Assembly: GCF_003105115.1 (NCBI RefSeq)
Contig: NZ_QETH01000012.1
Span: forward strand, 30,396 to 94,395
Direction of reading: 5' to 3'
DNA length: 64,000 nucleotides
Source of the DNA: Flavobacterium sp. HTF
Lineage (GTDB): Bacteria; Bacteroidota; Bacteroidia; Flavobacteriales; Flavobacteriaceae
The notes under the pieces are model-generated. The model had not been told where the DNA came from. It saw only the letters and a program-made list of their open reading frames with translations, and ran no database searches. Each line of letters opens with the position of its first letter. Positions within the stretch are counted from its first letter, which is position 1. Shown piece by piece: positions 35,882 to 45,700 of the stretch. A program made the position numbers and the translations under genes.

Positions 35882-38023
35882 CTAGTAATCAAAATACCAA
35901 TTGAAAATATCAGAACGCAATCCAACTGTAAACCATGTTGTACTTTGTTTAAAAGTAGCTGCAGTTTCTTGTGTTGGGTCAAAATTCCTGTAAATAAAAC
36001 TTCCGAAAAATTTAAGATTCGTTATTGGGTTAACCAGATAGCCTGCCTGTATATCTGCAATGAAAACATTTGTTTTGTTACCCTGACCTACTTTTACCCC
36101 TTTATCATAAGGTCTGTTTTCATCGTAGCTTTTGTAAATGTTTCCTCCGTAATTAAAACTATCTTCCGGTGTGTCAAAATCCAGACCACGGGTACCTACC
36201 GTAAATTTGGCATCGGTGTAATAACGTCCTTTATGGTAGCGTGCGATTGCCACTAATTCCTTAAAATTCCCTCCCCATTGATGCCCAATACTTTGATTAT
36301 TGTGCCCGTAATTTGTGATTACGGCGCTATGTGAATATACGTAAGGACGAACATGATTATACTCTAACTGAAATAATAAATCCTTTACATTAAACGCATT
36401 AAAGTATTTAGCTCCAACCTGGAATCCAAATTTGTTTTTCCAGCTCTTATCTCCTGATTTTACATCAGATACAGAAAATTCATCAATTAAGAACTGCCCG
36501 TATAAGTTAATATTGTTATTCCATTTATATTTACCCGTAAGTCCCAATAAAGCATTACCGCTTTTAGAAGAAGAACCAAATTCTACAGCACGATAAAATA
36601 TAATCGGATTTACAAAATTAATATCAAACCCCCTGTTATTACTATCAGTCCAAACAACAGACTCAAAGAATCCCAGGTTTAATCTGTTAGAAACATTCCA
36701 GCTCAGATAATGGTTCGCCATAAATTTTGAAGCGTATGTTTTTTCTTCTGTCACTTCCGGGCGAACATCTTTAAGCCACATGTAAGTGTTTGTATATTTT
36801 ATTTTCCAGAATGTTGTATTAATTTTAAAATAAGGATACGGACTTGCTCCGTCTGCCTCTAATAACGAACGATATCCGTCTCCTATAAAATTTCTCCCAT
36901 AACCCAACTGAAAGTCAAAAATTTTGCTTGGAGCAAATGTAATATTCGCTTCTGCCAGTGGGAAATCATAAGCATCGGTTTTGAATCCTTTTGCGATTCC
37001 AATTCCGGGTATAATAGCGGGATTACCACCAGATGGTTTTATTGATTCTGCATAATCATTAAAATAACCTGCAAATCGTCCCTGGCTTTCAAAAAAAGTA
37101 GTGGTAAAATTAATTTGCTTTCCTAAACCTCCTCTAAAATTTAAGGCGCGTGTGTTTACATAAGTATAGGAGGCATCAATATCCGAAGCCTTCCCCATTT
37201 GCAAATCAACAATAGGATTTAATGCCAGCCAATAATCTTCTCCCTGAATCTGAACCATGTTTTCGTTCCACAATTTTCTTCCCAGCCATGACGAGGTATT
37301 TTTTTGCAATGATTCATTTACTGCTTTCAAATTATAATATTTTGAAACCTCAGCATAGGTATATGGCTTAGAAGCCGTATGATTATTACTTCCCACCTGG
37401 TTCATTGCACCATCAAACTGTGCATAGTAACTATGAGAAAAAGGAATATTTAAATGACTGTCGAATTCTGGATTATTATATTTTTTATACACAATACTAT
37501 CCAGTTCTGTCATTGGTTTTTCCTTTGGCTTTAGAATTTGAGAAGCTGCTAAAGCTTCTTCTGCAATCTGATCAGCACTTTTTAAAGGGATACTTATTGT
37601 AATTGTATATTTAGAATAGGTTGGTTTCCCGTTATAAGTGGACGGTTTTATTACAGGAAATGCACTGAAAACCCGTTTTGATTCCTGCACCAATTCATCA
37701 TTTACGGCATTTACATAAATTACTTTAAACGCTCCTTTTTCATCAACTTCAAAAAGAACTTTTACCTCTCCTTTATAGTTTGCTTCTTTTAGTTTTTGAG
37801 GCACTTCAAAATTATGAAATACAAAATCCTGAACTTCTTTGTAAAAGCAGTTTTCAAGGTCTTTTGACTGCAGGTTTTCACAATTTGGGAAAACAGGAAA
37901 TTGTTCTGATATAAAACCAGGTGTAATAGAGGAATTATTGTTTTCCTGTGAATAACCTGAAAGGGCTGATAGGGTAAATACAAAAGATAAAAAAATCTTT
38001 CTTGTGTAGGTTTGGGTTTTCAT
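35882..38023 (-). CDS. remB: Gliding motility outer-membrane protein RemB
   Basis: A 713-residue protein with signal peptide (IFLSFVFTLSALSGYSQ). Residues ~70-148 look like a TonB C-terminal domain (GEVKVLFEVDEKGAFKVIYV, then VIKPSTYNGKPTYSKYTI). The rest (~190-713) is an outer-membrane barrel resembling the Wzi capsule-assembly group (FYRAVEFGSSSKSGNALLGL). Identification as RemB rests on this architecture and on the neighbours: in F. johnsoniae remB lies close to sprA, as here. RemB is needed for full gliding. Its ATG follows the deoC stop with no gap. Confidence 0.8.
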   Translation of the reverse strand: MKTQTYTRKIFLSFVFTLSALSGYSQENNNSSITPGFISEQFPVFPNCENLQSKDLENCFYKEVQDFVFHNFEVPQKLKEANYKGEVKVLFEVDEKGAFKVIYVNAVNDELVQESKRVFSAFPVIKPSTYNGKPTYSKYTITISIPLKSADQIAEEALAASQILKPKEKPMTELDSIVYKKYNNPEFDSHLNIPFSHSYYAQFDGAMNQVGSNNHTASKPYTYAEVSKYYNLKAVNESLQKNTSSWLGRKLWNENMVQIQGEDYWLALNPIVDLQMGKASDIDASYTYVNTRALNFRGGLGKQINFTTTFFESQGRFAGYFNDYAESIKPSGGNPAIIPGIGIAKGFKTDAYDFPLAEANITFAPSKIFDFQLGYGRNFIGDGYRSLLEADGASPYPYFKINTTFWKIKYTNTYMWLKDVRPEVTEEKTYASKFMANHYLSWNVSNRLNLGFFESVVWTDSNNRGFDINFVNPIIFYRAVEFGSSSKSGNALLGLTGKYKWNNNINLYGQFLIDEFSVSDVKSGDKSWKNKFGFQVGAKYFNAFNVKDLLFQLEYNHVRPYVYSHSAVITNYGHNNQSIGHQWGGNFKELVAIARYHKGRYYTDAKFTVGTRGLDFDTPEDSFNYGGNIYKSYDENRPYDKGVKVGQGNKTNVFIADIQAGYLVNPITNLKFFGSFIYRNFDPTQETAATFKQSTTWFTVGLRSDIFNWYFDY

Positions 38024-38767
38024 TTAGTATTGATTTGGGGTATTTTCTCCGTTGGCAATTTTTTTTGCCGCCGAAGTTCCGATACGTTTAACACCTAAAC
38101 GAATCATTTCTATTGCTTCATCATATGACCGAACACCACCTGCTGCTTTAACCGGCAGAGGGGATGCATTTTCTAACATCATTATAATTGTTGGAATTGT
38201 GGCTCCGTTTGGCAAATCATTTTCAGTTTTAAAAAAACCTGTCGATGATTTTACAAAAACAGAATTATAGTTTTCTTCTTTAAAGTTAGAAATCACAACA
38301 TTTTTTATCAAAGCGGAAAGCTGAATAATATCTTTATCAGTCAGGGCAGCAACTTCAATAATCCATTTTACTGTTTTATTGTTTGCCAAACCGATTTGTG
38401 TGCCAATAAAAATTTCTTGTTTTACCAAAGCAAGGTCTCCATTTTTAAAAGCCTCGTAATTACAAACAAAATCTAAGTCATCTGCTCCGTTTTTGATTGC
38501 TTCATTTGCTTCTTTTAATTTTGTTTCGATATCGGATTTACCATCGGGAAAGTCTATAACAGTTCCAACAAGCAGCATTGAATTGGCTTTTAAAATCATT
38601 TCTTTGGCAAGTGAAACATATTCAGGCCGAATCATGACCAGCTTAAAGTTTTCTTCAATGGCTTCTGCAATCACATTTTTGACAACAATAAGATTATCTG
38701 CTTCAGAAAGTCCGGCTTGCGAGGCAGATTTTAAATAAGTAGAGTCTAAATATTGCTTTATGTTCAT
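38024..38767 (-). CDS. deoC: Deoxyribose-phosphate aldolase
   Basis: Class I aldolase splitting 2-deoxyribose 5-phosphate into acetaldehyde and glyceraldehyde 3-phosphate in deoxynucleoside salvage. From ATG 38767 it is 247 residues; catalytic residues are visible: Asp99 in DDLDFV, Schiff-base Lys173 in VFVKSSTGF and Lys217 in VKAAGGVRS. A longer frame to 38797 overlaps the promoter box, so it is rejected. It is co-transcribed with remB (zero spacing). Confidence 0.95.
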   Translation of the reverse strand: MNIKQYLDSTYLKSASQAGLSEADNLIVVKNVIAEAIEENFKLVMIRPEYVSLAKEMILKANSMLLVGTVIDFPDGKSDIETKLKEANEAIKNGADDLDFVCNYEAFKNGDLALVKQEIFIGTQIGLANNKTVKWIIEVAALTDKDIIQLSALIKNVVISNFKEENYNSVFVKSSTGFFKTENDLPNGATIPTIIMMLENASPLPVKAAGGVRSYDEAIEMIRLGVKRIGTSAAKKIANGENTPNQY

Positions 38768-38794
38768 GATTTTGAGATTGCTCAGAAATGTTGA

Positions 38795-38802
38795 CAAAAA
38801 TA
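38795..38802 (-). promoter_or_regulatory. -7 promoter box of deoC-remB
   Basis: The reverse strand reads TATTTTTG 27 bp before the deoC ATG at 38767. Confidence 0.5.
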
Positions 38803-38830
38803 CATTTAAAATTCTGAAAAAAAATACTCT

Positions 38831-38875
38831 TTGTTGCCCAGATTTCCGGCAACAAAAAAACCCACCGAAGTGGGT
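38831..38875 (-). terminator. Double hairpin terminator after gcvH-VanZ
   Basis: On the reverse strand ACCCAC-TTCG-GTGGGT (plus 38860-38875) is followed by seven T. A second stem, TTGTTGCC (38831-38838) with GGCAACAA (38847-38854), lies just beyond. Confidence 0.85.
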
Positions 38876-38884
38876 ATTCTATTT

Positions 38885-39268
38885 TTATATTCTATCGATT
38901 TGTTTTTTAAAAGCTATAGCTGTAAAAACTCCGGTCGTGGCTCCAATTGTATTCGCCAAAATATCTGTTACATCTGCTGCTCTTGTTGTGGTAAAGACTC
39001 CCTGCAAAATTTCGATTGTAATACCAAAAAACATGGAAAATATAAACGAAACAAGATAAGCTTTGTAATCGTCAGCACTTTTTCCTTTAAGTTCTTTTTT
39101 GAAAAATAAAATCCAGGAAATTGTAAATCCGAAATGAAAACAGAAGTGGACAATTTTATCAATGCTTGGGAAACTTACCGCAGGAATATTACTTGAATCT
39201 GTTAAACAGAAATAGGATATAATCCCTGAACAAATTATTGCCCAACAAAGTAATAATTGTTTAGGCAC
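38885..39268 (-). CDS. VanZ-family membrane protein
   Basis: A 127-residue protein with four transmembrane segments. The VanZ pattern is seen in [20 protein letters not shown] and [32 protein letters not shown] (Glu, Gln-Gly and Asp-x-x-Asn-x-x-Gly residues). Function of small VanZ proteins is not known; some affect glycopeptide sensitivity. It overlaps the end of gcvH by 8 bp and ends the unit. Confidence 0.88.
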   Translation of the reverse strand: MPKQLLLCWAIICSGIISYFCLTDSSNIPAVSFPSIDKIVHFCFHFGFTISWILFFKKELKGKSADDYKAYLVSFIFSMFFGITIEILQGVFTTTRAADVTDILANTIGATTGVFTAIAFKKQIDRI

Positions 39269-39641
39269 CTATTAGTTCTTTATAAGCTTCGTCAGATAAT
39301 AAAGAATCTATTTCTGATGCATCAGAGATTTTTATTTTAATCATCCATCCAGCTCCGTAAGGATCAGAATTTACTGTTTCAGGAGCACTTTCTAAACTGT
39401 CATTAAAAGCAATTATTTCTCCTGTTAAAGGAAGGAACAAATCAGAAACTGTTTTTACAGCTTCAACAGTTCCGAAAACCTCATCTTTATCAAGTGTCTG
39501 ATCTAAAGTTTCTACTTCAACATACACGATATCACCTAACTCTTTTTGAGCAAAATGAGTAATTCCTACTGTTGCAACGTCTCCTTCGATGCTAACCCAT
39601 TCGTGATCTTTTGTGTACTTTAAATTTGCTGGTATGCTCAT
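39261..39641 (-). CDS. gcvH: Glycine cleavage system H protein
   Basis: Lipoylated carrier that shuttles the aminomethyl group from P to T protein and on to L protein. The 126-residue chain has typical motifs: [26 protein letters not shown], and the lipoyl Lys63 in [11 protein letters not shown], with the C-terminal [12 protein letters not shown]. No other gcv gene is in the window. Promoter box 42 bp upstream. Confidence 0.97.
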   Translation of the reverse strand: MSIPANLKYTKDHEWVSIEGDVATVGITHFAQKELGDIVYVEVETLDQTLDKDEVFGTVEAVKTVSDLFLPLTGEIIAFNDSLESAPETVNSDPYGAGWMIKIKISDASEIDSLLSDEAYKELIGA

Positions 39642-39682
39642 AATAGTTATGTTTGAAAATTGATAATTGAATATTTAAGCCA

Positions 39683-39690
39683 CAAATGTA
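39683..39690 (-). promoter_or_regulatory. -7 promoter box of gcvH-VanZ
   Basis: The reverse strand reads TACATTTG, 41 bp before the gcvH ATG. It lies downstream of the sprA stop, so gcvH need not depend on sprA transcription. Confidence 0.5.
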
Positions 39691-39728
39691 ATAATCTTCT
39701 AATGAAATCCAGTTTAGAAATTCAAAAA

Positions 39729-42700
39729 TTAATTTCCGAAATTATAACGAAGTGTAAAGCCTGATCTAATATTAGTTAATGGGAATGATGTTGAAATTAC
39801 TGCTTTTGAGAACGAGTGATCGTAATAAAATATAGCCGTCAGATTTTTACTGAACGAATAATCAGCAGTAAGTTTTACTGACCAGATGTTTTGTCCGGCT
39901 GCCAGCTGATTATTTTCATAATCTAAATAACGTACTAATGTTTCATTCTTTCTTAAAGAGAAATCTGCTTTTATGTTGATATCACTTTTAATAATTCCGG
40001 TCGGATTATCTGCAAGCCTTGAAGAGAAAATCACATCTTTAAAACGATATCCCAGTCCAACAACATATTCCATTCCTTTAACCTCTGTCAGTAAGTTATT
40101 ATCAAAACTCATCGATAATGCCCTGTCTTTTTTAATTTCCGTAAGTACTCTTAATGAGCTTTTCAATTCAAAATCTACTCTCATAAGAGGGCTAAACTGC
40201 TCTACCAAATTGACATTGGACATGATTGTCTTGTTATAAAAATTATATGTATTCGCATCCAGACCATTCGGGTGCTCATAATAATCAAAATTAGATCTAA
40301 ACTGATTTATGGTATACGATGCTCTATAGTTATGCTGTAATGAAAAACGTTTAAATTTATCTTTAAAGAACTTATAACGCATCAACCCATTGTATTTTAT
40401 ACTCCAGTTTGGAATCGGGAAATTTCTAAAAATATTCGTTGAAGCATCTGATGCATCTTTTCCTGAATAAGCAGCTAAAAATGCAGGAAGTAAAACTGCC
40501 TGATTACCTTTTGTATATCCTATAGGAAATCCTTCATTTGCTGTATAAATCTCTCTTTTACTTTTATCCGGATCATTATTCGGATCTGTCGGAGGTGCCG
40601 GAATCTGGTTTGCAGCATCTCCATATCTCGGTATTGGGTTTCCTGCTCCGTAATAGCCTTCAGCGAGACGATTTGCAATTATCAAACGATTACTCCTAAA
40701 ATCATCAAATGCTTCAGATTCAAATTGATTGCTCGTAGAAAATGATGTTTTGATTAATACAGTTGATATTGAAAACATACCATAAGTATAACGCGACAAA
40801 GGCATATATAGATTATCTGACTCTCTTACCGAATATTGCTCAGAATTATTTTCAGAATACGACCTGTCCATTGCCAGATCAATTTTTAAATCCGGAAATA
40901 AATCGATGTTGGTCGTAACTTTTAAAACCTTATTGGTTACCTGTGTGAAATTCTGATTGAAATCCTGATAATCTGTTAACCATCCATTTTTAGCGGCTTC
41001 GTAACGCACATCATCCTGACTTCCAAAAACAAATCCTAACGAAGGTTTTGATGTTCCGAAGAAACCAACACTTGGCGTATACCCAGGTAAAACAGTTCCG
41101 CTGTTTTTGGTATAATTCACCTGAATATTTTTTACACTAGTTAAGACTCCAATTAAACCATCATAAAACGGATTACTGCTTGTAACCGGTTTTGCTGTAT
41201 TTACTATTTTCTCGCCCGGTTTCGGTGGAGCAACAGCTTTAGGCTTAGCAGGTTTTTTACCTCCCGGAGTCAGGCCAAGATACTTATACAACATATTCAT
41301 ATTAAATGTTGTTGTCAGTGTATTTGAGTTGGCGTTCTGAATTGTATTCCCTAAATCGTACATTGTTGTTGTTCCATCTTCATTTTCTTGTTCATATTGA
41401 GAAAAAGCAGTCGATGCTCTTTGCCAGCTATAATCGGCAGTATACGAATAACTTGCTTTTATAAAGCTGAACACAGGAATCTTATTTATAGGAATTTCAT
41501 AATTCAATACTAATTGCTGCAGGTGCTGATTTGGTGTTCCTATATCCCAATAATCATCCCAGATATTAAAATCTTCTTTTGGAGAATTATCGTCATTTAA
41601 GAAATTCCTAACGATATTATTTGATGCTGCAGTATAATTTAACTTTAATGATTTTGTTAAGTTAAAACCAAAGCCATATTGATAATTAAATGCAAAATTT
41701 CTTCTGTAAAGAGGATCAAGTCCGATTCCTTCAACCTCAACTTCTCTGTATTGCTGACGATTACTTTGTCTTAAAATATTCGTATTGAATGTAATATTGG
41801 ATGGTAAATAATTAAAATTAAAATCACTTAACAATTTCCAATAATCACTTTTTTTCATGAACTGTGTCTTCTTAAAAGGAACTACTTCTTTTGGCTGAAA
41901 AGTATAAGCATAATTTACGGCTGTATTTGACTGTTCATCCTCATAGCTTTCTACTTCATAATCATGACGTTCAACCTGGTTATAAGATTGTGAGAACGTA
42001 AAATTCTCTACATCATAAATATGTGGTTTTTGTTCAGGAGCCCTGTCTTTTCTTACTCCGATAAAGTTGATACTTTTTCTTTTTGTGTAATCAATTGCAC
42101 GCGTTCTGATGTTTTCTCTTTCTGCTGAATTAGTTGTTTCTCTCAACAACTGATCTAATTTAATATCCTGGTTAAAAGGATCGTATTCCGGAGTAATAAC
42201 TTCTTCTCCAATAGCATAATTAAAAGGCAAATTAATTCCCCATTTAGGTGGCAATAATTTTCCTAAATTTAGATTGGTTACAATATTATATTGCTGAATA
42301 TCTTCACGATCTCTTTCGTTTGCTCCTTCTTCAAGGGATCCAAAACCAATAGTACTTTTACGACCGGTTGCCGAAATAGTTGCAAAGTCAGCCATATTGG
42401 TATCAACACTCAATATTGCCGCCATTCCGCCTTTATTTTCCAAATCAGACATACGGAGTTCATTGAACCATACCTCTCCCATTAAGTTTTTGTGCTCGGC
42501 TGTACTTTTTAGTCCCACCATTAAGTTTCTCACCAAACCAAAATTAGGATTTCCTTTTATACCTAATCTCAGTCTGCTGTCACCGTCACCACCATCTAAA
42601 TCGGTATCGTCATCCGGATAATAAACACCATTAACATCTCTTTTGCCAGAATTAATTGCAACCTGCATCCCCTTAATTTTCATTCTGGTCAGTAACTCAA

Positions 42701-45700
42701 GTGCAAGGTCAATATCATTTTGTTCCATCCAAACCTGATCAGCATTTACATTACAAGATCCTGCCGGTCTTGTAACTTTTAAAGGAATCTCTATCTGGTA
42801 GTAATTTTGCGTAAAGTCATTTCCAAATCGAAGAAATCCAACCATTTCGTCATCAGCCAATTCTTCCTGACTTGGTAAGGATTCTGCGTGTAGAAACATT
42901 TTAAGTTTTTTATACTGACGCATATCGACACTAACATTTTTAAAAACGGCTCTTGAGTCCTGATATTTCAATCCTCCGCCAGAAACACGTAATGCTAATG
43001 ATTGTTCGTTTTGGTTAATAACCGTATTGTTGTTATACAATTGCTCTCTTTGTACTCCCGGTGGAATTTTATAATTTACAGGGCATTTAGTATCATTTTC
43101 CTGAACATTCACTACCTGAACATCAAAATCAGTATCATCGTCATCCGGATTTACGTCATTCGCATCAAGTGTTCCGGTGTATCTTCTCCACTCTCCTCTC
43201 ACCAAATCAAGAGCTCCAAAACGCATTGTCATCTGATCATTGAAACCAGTCATAAACATACGCATGAATCGGATAGATCTAAAGTCTGTAATATTTCCTA
43301 TTGTGTTTTTTGGCTGAGAAACAGGAATTTTAAACTGAATCCATCTTGCTTGCGTTGTGGAACCGTTTGGTAAGTCTACATTTCCTATAGTCTCAGGCTC
43401 ACGAATATCTGTAATGTAATTTTCCCCAACCTGCATACCAGGTCTGATATCAATACTATATTCATAATAAGCATTGATTGTATTCATTGTATTATCACGA
43501 TTAATATCCTCTACATCAGGCAAAGTGGTTGATCCGCGATTAGGGTCATCAATACTTACAGGAGAGTTACCTTCAACACCATTATAATTTTTATAACGAT
43601 CCTGAACACCACCATCTGTATTTAAATAATATTTATAGTTATCACCAGCCGGATCGGGCTCAGATGCATAATTGGTATAAATTGCAGCTTCTCTTGCGTC
43701 AGGCAAACCATCTAAACCAACGTCCTGATTTTTACGGTTATCGGCATTGGTATCAAAAGCGTAGATCAAAGATTGAGAGGCAGGAACGTCACCCCACAAT
43801 GGTTGTGGTTTTACCATTACCTGATCTGGTCCTAGACCATTTTCATACTGCTTTCTGTTATCTTTTAGAATATCTTCGGATATTTCACCTAAGTTAAAAT
43901 AGATTTTTCCTGTGTTATTAGGCTGTGCCTGCCCGTTTCCTACGTATGGATCAAGTACCCAGAACTGCACATACTCTACATTTCCCTGTTCAAAATTGGT
44001 TGAATTTAATGCACGCATAATCCCTCCAAAATTAGATGTTGCGGGATCTGCATTAAAACTTGGATTATTATTATATGGTCCTCTTTCTGATGGATAGTAA
44101 CTCAAATCTAAGGTATTAATAACCTGAATTTGTCCCTGGGCAATATCTGTATTTGGATACAACTCTTTACTGTAAACCCTTCTTGTTGAATTTAATGATA
44201 AATCATCGTTTGAAATTCCTGATGGTTTAGAGGAATAAAAAACAGGATCGATAGTATACCACGATAGTTTTGCTCTTTTGTAACCATATCTTAAATCCTC
44301 AAAATTTGCATTAAAAGTAGGGTCGCCTGCGGTAGTTATAAACGGAGTCGAAGCCAGGCTCCATGCATATGCTGAACGCATATCTATTGTTGATTGCGAG
44401 CCTTCAAAGTCATCAATGTAAATTGTTGCCTCTCCTTCAAAATCACTAGCTTTTGGTGCATCAGGTTTTAAAAAGGCAACTTCTCCACGAATCGAAAGGT
44501 TTGATGGAACATCTGTATCAATATTTGGAAGTTTATTGACTAATCTGGTAAAGAAAGGAACCTCTGTTGAATAATTTCCATTAAAACCATAAATTGTATT
44601 ATTTACAGATTCCTGTCCGTAACTTGATTTTTGGGTAAATGGTCTTTCTGTCATTTTTAAGAAAGTACCTCCAACAACAAAATTATCAGAAATTTTATGT
44701 TCGATATTGAATCCTACAAATCTTCGGGTTTGTTGTCCAAAAATTGAATTGTTTTCTAAGGAAACTTCAATAGGTGTATTCGACGCCTGAAGTGAAGGAT
44801 CTAAAATCTGAACTCTTCCTAATTGATAATCGACACTATAATCAATACCTTCAACTAAAACTCTTCCGGCAGCTGTAACTACAACAGAACCCTGCGGAAC
44901 ATTGAACGCTCCAATTGGAATACCGTTGCTTCCTGATGATTTGTATTTACCACGCAATAAAAATTTGTTTTTATCACTATCCTGTAAAGCTCCTGCCTGA
45001 GTGCTTTTATACATGCTCCTAAAAACATATTTTTGCTGGTTTACGTTATAAGTACTGGTATTATTATAATCTTCTCCCGTTGTAGTCTGCAATTTCTGGA
45101 ACAAAAGCTCACCAAAAGGCTCTTTGGTTGTAAAGATAATTCGTCCGTTTTGAGCATCAACGGTTATACCCGGAATATAATCAAAGAAACCATCACCACC
45201 TTTTTGCGGATCATTGTTGTAATTTAACTGATCTATATTAAAAACATTTAGTAAAGGTGTTTTTGTTACATAGTAATTATTCGGATCCGGATTAACGGGA
45301 TCGTCATCAGGAAAATGACTTCCGGTAACAGGAGAAATATAATTTATAGGTGACGGGTCTGTATAAAGAATATTTAACCTGAAGTCATCTTGTTTTATTT
45401 GATAAGCCTGAGGAATTTGGTAAACGTTTTTCATCATTAAATCCCAAACAGGATTGTTTACGTTTGTCAAACTACTTTTCAGCATTTTTAAAATCAAACT
45501 TTGGGTAATAATGGTCTGGTTAGAACTGTTGTCTCCGGTCACAACTGTACCATCAACTCCGTCACTACCAAATTCCCCAACCTGATATACTTTATCTCCA
45601 ACAGTATATTCAAAAGCTACTGCCAAAATCTCATCATTTGCTAAACGCTGCTGCAAAGAGATGTATCCTAATTGCGCATTAAAAGTATATTCATTTGTGG

